From assembly GCA_035507915.1 (NCBI GenBank), contig DATJNS010000538.1:1-7166 (forward strand): a DNA stretch of 7,166 nt. The letters run 5' to 3'. The notes under the pieces are model-generated. The model was not told where the DNA came from. It ran no database searches and was given only the letters and a program-made list of their open reading frames with translations. Shown here in pieces: positions 1-4,637 of this stretch (positions are counted from its first letter, which is position 1; each line of letters opens with the position of its first letter). The position numbers were made by a program, and so were the translations under genes. The stretch comes from JACQAI01 sp035507915 (GTDB lineage: Bacteria; Pseudomonadota; Alphaproteobacteria; Elsterales; Elsteraceae).

Positions 1-1073
1 CCGCCTTCCTCGACGCCGACCAGGCTCGGCGTCAGCACCGCGCCCATCGGGCCCGGATAGACCCAGCCGTAGGCATGGCCGCCCACGGCCGCATAGACCG
101 GGCAGTGGTTCATGCAGGCGCCGCAGCGGATGCAGCGCAGCATGTCCTGGAACTCGGTGCCGACCATGTTGGAGCGGCCGTTGTCCAGCAGCACGACGTG
201 GTACTGCTCGGGCCCGTCGCGATCGCCGGGGCGCTTCGGCCCGGTCGAGATCGTCGTGTAGGCGGAGAACTCCTGGCCGGTCGCCGAGCGCGCCAGCAGG
301 CGCAGGATCGTCGCGGCATCTTCGAGAGTCGGCACGACCTTCTCGAGGCTGGCCAGCACGATGTGGACCTTCGGCAGCAGCTGCGTCAGGTCGCCGTTGC
401 CCTCGTTGGTCACGATGATGGACGAGCCGGTCTCGGCGATCAGGAAATTGGCGCCCGTGATGCCGACGTCGGCGTCGAGGAACTTCTGGCGCAGCTCGGC
501 GCGCGCCTCGTCGAGCAGCTGGCGCGGCTCGCCGAGCGGCCGGTCGGGATCGAGCGTCGTGTGCTTGGCGCGGAACGAGTCGGCGACCTGCTCCTTGGTC
601 AGGTGCACGGCGGGCGCGATGATGTGGCTGGGCGGCTCGTGGCGCAGCTGGATGATGTACTCGCCGAGATCCGTCTCGACAGGCGTGATGCCCTGCTCCT
701 CGAGGAAATCGTTGAGCGCGATCTCCTCGGCGATCATGGTCTTGCCCTTGGTCACCGTGCGCGCGCCGACCGAGCGGCAGATGCCGAGCACGATGTCGCG
801 CATCTCGGCGCCGGTGCGCGCCCAGTGCACCGTGCCGCCGCACGCCTCGACCTGCGCGGCGTAGCGCTCGAGATAGAAATCGAGATGCACGAGAACGTGG
901 TCCTTGATCGCCTTGGCGCGCTCGCGCAGCGCCTCCCATTCGGGCAGCTGGGCGACCGTGCGCGCGCGACGATCCTGGAACCCGGCCTTGAGGTTCAGCA
1001 GCGCGCGTTGCAGCACGGTGTCGTGCAACGCCTCGTGCGCGTTCTTCTTGAAGGCGTGGCTGGTCGCGTGCAT
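1..1073 (-). CDS. lutB: LutB-type lactate utilization iron-sulfur protein (LUD domain), C-terminus cut by window edge
   Basis: This is the iron-sulfur subunit of the LutABC (YkgEFG) system, which oxidises L-lactate to pyruvate in the cytoplasm. The frame is open from an ATG at 1073 to the left edge, giving 357 residues. Family members are about 470 residues, so roughly 110 are missing. Residues about 70-300 form the LUD domain, with the conserved stretches VTKGKTMIAEE (107-117), TGANFLIAETGS (206-217) and TNEGNGDL (222-229). The first ferredoxin-type [4Fe-4S] motif, CIRCGACMNHCP, starts at residue 314 (Cys314, 317, 320, 324). The second cluster motif and the C-terminal domain fall outside the window. 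The start lies two bases after the lutA stop with no visible Shine-Dalgarno sequence, which suggests translational coupling. Identity is secure from the motifs and the lutA neighbour; a paralogous LUD/4Fe-4S protein is the only real alternative. Confidence 0.95.
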   Translation of the reverse strand, partial: MHATSHAFKKNAHEALHDTVLQRALLNLKAGFQDRRARTVAQLPEWEALRERAKAIKDHVLVHLDFYLERYAAQVEACGGTVHWARTGAEMRDIVLGICRSVGARTVTKGKTMIAEEIALNDFLEEQGITPVETDLGEYIIQLRHEPPSHIIAPAVHLTKEQVADSFRAKHTTLDPDRPLGEPRQLLDEARAELRQKFLDADVGITGANFLIAETGSSIIVTNEGNGDLTQLLPKVHIVLASLEKVVPTLEDAATILRLLARSATGQEFSAYTTISTGPKRPGDRDGPEQYHVVLLDNGRSNMVGTEFQDMLRCIRCGACMNHCPVYAAVGGHAYGWVYPGPMGAVLTPSLVGVEEG

Positions 1074-1075
1074 GG

Positions 1076-1870
1076 CTAGCGCGCCGTCGGCTTGGCCGGC
1101 TCGCCGATCGCCGGGGTGTCGAGCGCGCCGGCGAGCAGCTCGGCGACGTGACGCACCTCGATCGCCGAGCCCTGGCGCTTCAGCTTGCCCGCCATGTTGA
1201 GCAGGCAGCCGAGATCGCCGGCGAGCAGCAGACCGGCACCGGTCTCCACCACGTTGGCGATCTTGTCGGCGACCATGCGGTCGGAGATCTCCGGATACTT
1301 GACGCAGAACGTGCCGCCGAAGCCGCAGCACACCTCGGTGTACGGCAGCTCCGCGATGTTGAGCCCATCGACGGACCGCAAGAGCGCGCGCGGCTGCTCG
1401 CGCACGCCGAGCTCGCGCAGCCCCGAGCACGAGTCGTGATAGGTGATCGTGCCCTGCCAACGCGCGTCGACGCGGCGCACGCCGAGCACGTCGTGCAGGA
1501 ACGACACCAGCTCGTGGGTGCGCGCGGCGAGCGCGCGCGCCTGCGCCAGCCAGTCGGGTTCGTCGGCGAACAGCTCCGGATAGTGCGCCTTGATCATGCC
1601 GGCGCACGAGCCCGACGGCACGACGACGTGGTCGTAGGGCCGGAAGGTCTCGATGACTTGGCGCGCGATGTCCTTGGTGATCGCCTTGGCGCCGGAGTTG
1701 TAGGCCGGCTGGCCGCAGCAGGTCTGTGCCGCCGGCACCTCGACGGTGCAGCCGGCATCCTCCAGCAGCTTGACGGCGGCGAGGCCGACCGCCGGGCGGT
1801 AGAGATCGACCAGGCACGTCACGAACAGCGCAACCCGATGGCGCGCCGGTGCTGTCTCGACGTTCGACAT
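1076..1870 (-). CDS. lutA: LutA-type (Fe-S)-binding lactate utilization protein (two CCG domains)
   Basis: This is the LutA/YkgE subunit of the L-lactate oxidation complex, 264 residues and full length for the family. It contains two cysteine-rich CCG domains of the kind that ligate an iron-sulfur cluster in heterodisulfide-reductase and GlcF-type proteins. The first has TCL at 18-20, TCCGQPAYNSG at 50-60 and PSGSC at 85-89. The second has YHDSCSGLRELGV at 144-156, VCCGFGGTFC at 180-189 and DLGC at 219-222. The ATG at 1870 is the natural start because it begins a few residues before the first beta strand (VALFVTCLVD), although no good Shine-Dalgarno is visible. The stop is two bases before lutB, in the usual lutA-lutB order; lutC would be expected beyond the left edge. 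The ending DTPAIGEPAKPTAR is a non-conserved tail. Confidence 0.95.
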   Translation of the reverse strand: MSNVETAPARHRVALFVTCLVDLYRPAVGLAAVKLLEDAGCTVEVPAAQTCCGQPAYNSGAKAITKDIARQVIETFRPYDHVVVPSGSCAGMIKAHYPELFADEPDWLAQARALAARTHELVSFLHDVLGVRRVDARWQGTITYHDSCSGLRELGVREQPRALLRSVDGLNIAELPYTEVCCGFGGTFCVKYPEISDRMVADKIANVVETGAGLLLAGDLGCLLNMAGKLKRQGSAIEVRHVAELLAGALDTPAIGEPAKPTAR

Positions 1871-1896
1871 GACGCGGAGTGTGGGGGGATGCCCGG

Positions 1897-1909
1897 GGCT
1901 TTACAAGCC
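1897..1909. repeat. Short inverted repeat in the GNAT-lutA gap
   Basis: A perfect 5-bp dyad, GGCTT-tac-AAGCC, sits in the 41-bp gap between the GNAT stop and the lutA start, followed on the minus strand by the GC palindrome GCCCCGGGC. No T-run follows it on the minus strand, so it does not look like an intrinsic terminator. It could be a weak leader hairpin or an operator half-site, but a 5-bp arm is easily found by chance in GC-rich DNA. Confidence 0.25.
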
Positions 1910-1911
1910 GC

Positions 1912-2355
1912 TCAGTCCGCCGCCGCCGCACCCGCCAGGCGCTTGCACAGATAGAAGCGCTGGAAGCCCGGCGGACAGTTGTCGAGCGTGCCGAACAGCG
2001 TGTAGCCGAGCCTCTCGTAGAAGCCGCGCGCCTGGAAGCTGTAGGTGTCGAGCCAGACGCCGCAGCAGCCGCGGCGCGCCGCCTCGGCCTCGGCGGCGCG
2101 CATCAGCCGCGTGCCGATGCCGCCGCGCCGCAGCGTCTCGGGCAACCACAGGAGCTCGACGAACAGCCAGCCGGCGTATGAGCCGCCGCACAGCCCGCCG
2201 AGCGTCCGCCCGGTCGCCGGATCGCGCGCCAGCACGGCGAGCGCGCGCCAGTCGCTCGGCCCGGCGTGAGCCTCGTTGAACGCGACCAGACCTTTCAGCA
2301 CCGTCGTGCGATCGTCCAGCGACGGCGCATCCGTCAACACGATGTCGGGAACCAT
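1912..2355 (-). CDS. GNAT family N-acetyltransferase
   Basis: A 147-residue single-domain acetyltransferase of the GNAT superfamily, which transfers the acetyl group of acetyl-CoA to an amine. The CoA-pyrophosphate loop (motif A) is visible as LRRGGIGTRLM at 75-85, following the strand WLFVELLWLPE at 63-73. The C-terminal part has DTYSFQARGFYERLGYTLFG at 103-122, a version of the F-Y-x-x-L-G-Y motif B typical of small bacterial members. Length is normal for the family. The ATG at 2355 is supported by GGAG at 2361-2364, five bases upstream. The substrate cannot be read from the sequence. The gene lies 41 bp before lutA on the same strand, so co-transcription with the lactate genes is possible, but no functional link is implied. 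Family assignment is firm and specificity is unknown. Confidence 0.9.
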   Translation of the reverse strand: MVPDIVLTDAPSLDDRTTVLKGLVAFNEAHAGPSDWRALAVLARDPATGRTLGGLCGGSYAGWLFVELLWLPETLRRGGIGTRLMRAAEAEAARRGCCGVWLDTYSFQARGFYERLGYTLFGTLDNCPPGFQRFYLCKRLAGAAAAD

Positions 2356-2360
2356 GGGCG

Positions 2361-2382
2361 CTCCATCGGGGCGCGCATTCTA
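2361..2382 (-). promoter_or_regulatory. Possible -10 box and ribosome binding site of the GNAT gene
   Basis: Read on the minus strand, TAGAAT (2377-2382) matches the sigma70 -10 consensus at five of six positions. It is followed about 12 bases later by GGAG (2361-2364), itself 5 bases before the ATG. The implied leader would be only about 15 nt. No recognisable -35 lies 16-18 bp upstream, so the promoter half is weak; the ribosome binding site is more believable. Confidence 0.35.
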
Positions 2383-2407
2383 GCGCGACGGGCGCGGCGC
2401 GCCTTGG

Positions 2408-2932
2408 TCAGATCGTCAGGTCGAGCGCGGACGGCGCGAGCAGCCCGTCGCGGCCGGCGGCGATCGCGTCGGCCATCTGGCCGAGCGACGCGTGAATCGC
2501 CGCGATGCTCCCGTGCGGCCCCGGCTCGCCCGGCGCATGGCGATATACCGCGGGCGCATTCAGGATCGCGTCGGCGAGGAACCCGATGCCCTGAACGGCT
2601 TGGCCCAATCCGCTCAGCGCAGCCTGTCCGCCGACCGCGCCGGCCGGGCTACCTGCGGTTTGGGCGACGATGCCGGCGGCGATCGTCTTGACGTCCGCGG
2701 CGGCCGACGCCATCGCGCCTTGGGCCTGCAGCAGCACACGCCGGCCGTCGCCGCCGAACAGCGCGATCGTGTTGGCGGCGGCGAGCGCGCCCGCGAGGCC
2801 TTCGCGGGCGAAGCTCAGGTCGGCGGTCGCGACGGTCTGCGGAATCTGCTGCAACGTGCGCAACGCGTCCTGGCTCGGCGAGCCGTCGCCTGGCGCGCCG
2901 CCGAGGCCGGACGAGATCGACAGGATGTCCAT
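2408..2932 (-). CDS. Ala/Gly-rich hypothetical protein, 174 residues
   Basis: I do not recognise this protein. It starts MDILSISSGLGG and is rich in alanine and glycine, with long stretches predicted by eye to be amphipathic helix: residues about 20-75 (DALRTLQQIPQTVATADL onwards), 70-120 and 140-165. A Pro/Gly/His-rich break (YRHAPGEPGPHG) lies at about 129-140. There is no signal peptide, no hydrophobic run long enough for a clear membrane segment, and no cysteine. Coding is supported by strongly GC-rich third positions, a balanced amino-acid composition compared with the arginine-rich opposite frame, and GGGAG at 2943-2947, ten bases before the ATG. It lies 52 bp upstream of the GNAT gene and about 114 bp downstream of the TAXI gene, all on the same strand. 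Its helical, low-complexity character could suit a secreted or structural protein, but nothing here shows that. Confidence 0.7.
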   Translation of the reverse strand: MDILSISSGLGGAPGDGSPSQDALRTLQQIPQTVATADLSFAREGLAGALAAANTIALFGGDGRRVLLQAQGAMASAAADVKTIAAGIVAQTAGSPAGAVGGQAALSGLGQAVQGIGFLADAILNAPAVYRHAPGEPGPHGSIAAIHASLGQMADAIAAGRDGLLAPSALDLTI

Positions 2933-2961
2933 CGCGCGGGCGCTCCCGTTCTGGTCAAGCC

Positions 2962-2984
2962 CGACACCGCTCCGTGGGGTGTCG
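2962..2984. repeat. Hairpin-forming inverted repeat upstream of the hypothetical gene
   Basis: CGACACC (2962-2968) pairs perfectly with GGTGTCG (2978-2984) around a 9-base loop. It lies between the end of the TAXI gene and the start of the hypothetical gene, some 30 bases before that start on the minus strand. No T-run follows it on either strand, so a leader structure or a protein-binding dyad is as likely as a terminator. Confidence 0.35.
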
Positions 2985-3009
2985 CCCCGAGCGTAGACGA
3001 GGTTGCGCG

Positions 3010-3030
3010 AAACACAAACCGCATTTGCGG
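3010..3030 (-). terminator. Possible weak terminator of the TAXI gene
   Basis: About 17 bases after the TAXI stop, the minus strand carries the palindrome CCGCAAATGCGG (3019-3030). It folds as a 4-bp stem with a 4-base loop and is followed directly by the T-rich TTTGTGTTT. The stem is short for an intrinsic terminator, and alternative pairings exist with the GCATTCGCCG just before it. It could instead be an operator for the downstream hypothetical gene. Confidence 0.35.
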
Positions 3031-3046
3031 CGAATGCCGACCGCGC

Positions 3047-3949
3047 TCAGCGTGCGACGCCGATCTCGCGCAGGTAGCGCAGCACGCCGGGATGGATCAG
3101 GTCTTCGCGCGGCGCGGCCGCAGCCGTGTTGGCGGCCGTGGTCTCGCGCGCCTGGTCGAGCCGCCCGGCGAGCGCCGGCGCGCCGCGGTCGAGCGCGCGC
3201 GCCAGCCGATAGGCGACGTCGTCGGGCAGGCTCGGCCGCACCATGATGAAGCTCCACGAGCCGACCGACGCGATCGGCGCGTGCTGCCCCGGATAGCTGT
3301 CGGCCGCGACGGTCAGCGGCTTCAGGAAGGCGTGCTTGGCGCGGATGCGCGCGGCCTCCTCGGCGCTGGGCGCGATGAAGCGGCCGCCCGCCTTGGCCAC
3401 CGTGGCGAAGCCGGGCCAGCCGATGCCGCCGCCCCACAGCGCGGCGACGCGGCCGTCGAGCACCATGGCGGGGCCGTCGCCTGCCTTGTCGAGGAACACC
3501 GCCTCGAAATCCTTGTCGCGGTCGAGCCCGAGACCGTCGAGCACGTAGCGCGCCAGGATCACGAGCCCCGACCCGCGGGCGCCGAACGCCACCTGCTTGC
3601 CCCTTAGGTCGCCGATGGTGCGCGCCGGACTGTCACCGCGCACCACGAACATGCCGGCGGTCGAGTACATCGCCGCCAGGATCTTGAGATCGGCCGGCGC
3701 GCGCCCGATGCCGGACAGCGCCTCATAGGCGACCTCGCCCTGGACCAGCCCGAGATCGAGCTGCCCGGCCTCGAGCAGCGGCACGTTCTCGGTGCTCCCC
3801 TTGGTGTTGCGCGGCGTGATGACCAAGGTCGGGTCGGCCTCGTGGATGGTCGCCACGACGGCGTCGCCATAGAGCGGGAAGCCGCCGCCCGGAGTCGCCG
3901 TGCCGAGAATTACGGTCGTGGTCGGCTGCCCCGCCGCGCTGGTCGCCAT
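3047..3949 (-). CDS. TAXI family TRAP-type solute-binding protein without a signal peptide
   Basis: A 300-residue member of the TAXI family of substrate-binding proteins, which normally deliver a carboxylate ligand to a TRAP permease from the periplasm. The family pattern is clear: VILGTATPGGGFPLYGDA at 13-30, RNTKGSTENVPLLEAGQLDLG at about 47-67 (first lobe and ligand loop), DLRGKQVAFGARGSG at 114-128, GRVAALWGGGIGWP at 166-179, and the C-terminal LIHPGVLRYLREIGV at 284-298. The mature domain is complete, but it begins almost at the first residue with MATSAAGQPTTT and no hydrophobic leader. I prefer the ATG at 3949 because GGGGG (3957-3961) lies seven bases upstream; a GTG at 3955 would add two residues. 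The upstream frame reaches a stop at 4007-4009 with no further start. No TRAP membrane component is adjacent. It may act in the cytoplasm as a ligand sensor, or leave by another route. Confidence 0.9.
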   Translation of the reverse strand: MATSAAGQPTTTVILGTATPGGGFPLYGDAVVATIHEADPTLVITPRNTKGSTENVPLLEAGQLDLGLVQGEVAYEALSGIGRAPADLKILAAMYSTAGMFVVRGDSPARTIGDLRGKQVAFGARGSGLVILARYVLDGLGLDRDKDFEAVFLDKAGDGPAMVLDGRVAALWGGGIGWPGFATVAKAGGRFIAPSAEEAARIRAKHAFLKPLTVAADSYPGQHAPIASVGSWSFIMVRPSLPDDVAYRLARALDRGAPALAGRLDQARETTAANTAAAAPREDLIHPGVLRYLREIGVAR

Positions 3950-3968
3950 CGTCACGCCCCCATCTAGA

Positions 3969-3993
3969 GCCCGGCCGCGAAGCGAAGCCGGGC
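3969..3993. repeat. GC-rich hairpin in the leader of the TAXI gene
   Basis: GCCCGGC (3969-3975) and GCCGGGC (3987-3993) form a perfect 7-bp stem around an 11-base loop that contains the tandem CGAAG-CGAAG pattern. It lies 20-44 bases upstream of the TAXI start codon, so it would be in the 5' leader of that message. No T-run follows. It could slow translation, bind a regulator, or be one copy of a dispersed intergenic repeat. Confidence 0.4.
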
Positions 3994-4075
3994 CGCAAGC
4001 GTTTGTCTACATGCCTACCACGCGGCGCGGAACGGATGAACCCGCGCACCGGGGAGGCTCGATTCGGGATTTTTG

Positions 4076-4084
4076 TGCACCGCA
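4076..4084. promoter_or_regulatory. TGC-N3-GCA motif upstream of the phasin promoter (candidate PhaR site)
   Basis: TGCACCGCA lies 11 bases upstream of the proposed -35 box. PhaR repressors of alphaproteobacteria bind TGC-rich dyads of the form CTGC-N3-GCAG near phasin promoters. This copy keeps the TGC-N3-GCA core but not the outer C and G. A second copy lies at 4143-4151. The match is short and the assignment is inference. Confidence 0.4.
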
Positions 4085-4095
4085 CCATTTTCTTC

Positions 4096-4125
4096 TTGAT
4101 CCCGCGGGGCACTTGCCCATATATT
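4096..4125 (+). promoter_or_regulatory. Predicted sigma70-type promoter of the phasin gene
   Basis: TTGATC (4096-4101) and TATATT (4120-4125) are separated by 18 bp and lie in a locally AT-rich patch. The -35 matches four and the -10 five of six consensus bases, and the -35 is preceded by C, as in many alphaproteobacterial promoters (CTTG). Transcription would start near 4132, giving a leader of about 43 nt. The spacer contains the perfect palindrome GGGCA-CT-TGCCC (4107-4118), well placed for a repressor to block polymerase. Confidence 0.55.
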
Positions 4126-4142
4126 CGTCACGTCGCCCATTG

Positions 4143-4151
4143 TGCGGCGCA
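4143..4151. promoter_or_regulatory. Second TGC-N3-GCA motif, in the phasin leader (candidate PhaR site)
   Basis: TGCGGCGCA lies about 11 bases downstream of the predicted transcription start and before the ribosome binding site. It has the same TGC-N3-GCA core as the copy at 4076-4084, so the two flank the promoter with centres 67 bp apart. A bound repressor at both sites could bridge or block the promoter. Similar triplets also occur within coding sequence here (for example 131-139), so the motif alone is weak evidence. Confidence 0.35.
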
Positions 4152-4174
4152 ACAACATGCCGAGGATGCCCGCC

Positions 4175-4570
4175 ATGACCGACTTTTCCAAGATGTTTGC
4201 CGGGATGCCCGGCCTGAATGCCGAGGCGCTCGCCGCGGCCCAAAAGCGCAATTTCGACGCCATGGTCCAAGCCGGCCAGGTCGTCGCGACCGGTGCCCAG
4301 CAGGTGGTCGCCCGCCAGTCGGCCATGCTCCAGACGATGGTCCAGGAAGGCGTCGCGGCGATGCAGGCCGCGTGGGGCGCCAAGGACCCGCAGGTCGGCC
4401 TGAAGAACCACTTCGAGTACCTGACCGCCAGCCACCAGAAGGCGCTCGCGCTGGCCGCGGAGATCGCCGAGATCGCGCAGAAGACCGGCCAGGAGGCCTT
4501 CGAGCTCCTGCGCAAGCGCGCCGAGGAGACCACGGCCGAGGTCGTCGCCTTCCAGAAGAAGGCCGCCTAA
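4175..4570 (+). CDS. Phasin family protein (polyhydroxyalkanoate granule-associated)
   Basis: Phasins coat polyhydroxyalkanoate storage granules in the cytoplasm and control their size and number. This 131-residue protein has the family pattern. A short N-terminal segment (MTDFSKMFAGMPGLN) is followed by NAEALAAAQKRNFDAMVQA at 15-33 and GAQQVVARQSAMLQTMVQE at 40-58, then a long amphipathic helix to the end (AEIAEIAQKTGQEAFELLRKRAEETTAEV, about 95-123). There is no signal peptide, membrane segment or cysteine, and the length is normal for short alphaproteobacterial phasins. I chose the ATG at 4175 because GAGG (4162-4165) lies nine bases upstream and MTDF is a typical phasin start. In-frame starts at 4142, 4157 and 4166 would add up to 11 basic residues and would sit on or before that site. 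No PHA synthase, depolymerase or phaR gene is nearby, so it is an isolated single-gene unit. A phasin-like protein with another surface-binding role is possible. Confidence 0.88.
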   Translation: MTDFSKMFAGMPGLNAEALAAAQKRNFDAMVQAGQVVATGAQQVVARQSAMLQTMVQEGVAAMQAAWGAKDPQVGLKNHFEYLTASHQKALALAAEIAEIAQKTGQEAFELLRKRAEETTAEVVAFQKKAA

Positions 4571-4593
4571 CCACCCTGCCGACGTCGACGCAG

Positions 4594-4627
4594 AGGGCCG
4601 GCGGCTTGTCCGCCGGCCTTCTCGTTT
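4594..4627 (+). terminator. Intrinsic terminator of the phasin gene
   Basis: A strong hairpin begins 24 bases after the phasin stop. GGCCGGCGG (4596-4604) pairs perfectly with CCGCCGGCC (4610-4618) around the loop CTTGT, and an outer A-T and a G-T pair extend the stem to 11 bp. It is followed by TTCTCGTTT, a broken T-tract. On the minus strand the T-run is poor (CTCTGCG), so it serves the phasin better than the convergent mltA, although it may also protect the mltA 3' end. Confidence 0.75.
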
Positions 4628-4637
4628 CAGGACGCCC

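Larger units (their letters stand above)
3950..4174. promoter_or_regulatory. Divergent control region between the TAXI gene and phasin
   Basis: This 225-bp region separates two divergently transcribed genes. On the TAXI side it contains a GC-rich hairpin. On the phasin side it contains a sigma70-like promoter, a short palindrome between the promoter boxes and two TGC-N3-GCA motifs; each is listed separately. It is locally more AT-rich around 4065-4130 (for example a run of five T at 4070-4074 and TATATT at 4120-4125) than the surrounding coding DNA, as expected for a promoter region. I see no small gene in it. Confidence 0.6.

Noticed and set aside
75..1079. Long plus-strand open frame opposite lutB
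   Set aside because: The opposite strand carries an intact LUD domain and a 4Fe-4S motif; this frame is a GC-rich mirror with no family pattern.
1148..1954. Plus-strand open frame opposite lutA
   Set aside because: lutA has two clear CCG domains on the other strand; this translation is Ala/Arg-rich with no recognisable motif.
2492..3607. 371-residue plus-strand open frame across the hypothetical and TAXI genes
   Set aside because: It spans two genes and a gap on the opposite strand, is very rich in arginine and alanine, has no ribosome binding site, and overlaps a secure TAXI gene.
3723..4112. Possible frameshifted leader for the TAXI protein
   Set aside because: The alternative frame begins MPRGIKKKMVRCTK but then runs into Arg/Gly-rich sequence with no hydrophobic core, so it does not restore a signal peptide.
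4142..4174. Upstream GTG or ATG starts for the phasin
   Set aside because: They would add MRRNNMPRMPA and place the good GAGG site inside the gene; the ATG at 4175 has correct spacing and a typical MTDF start.
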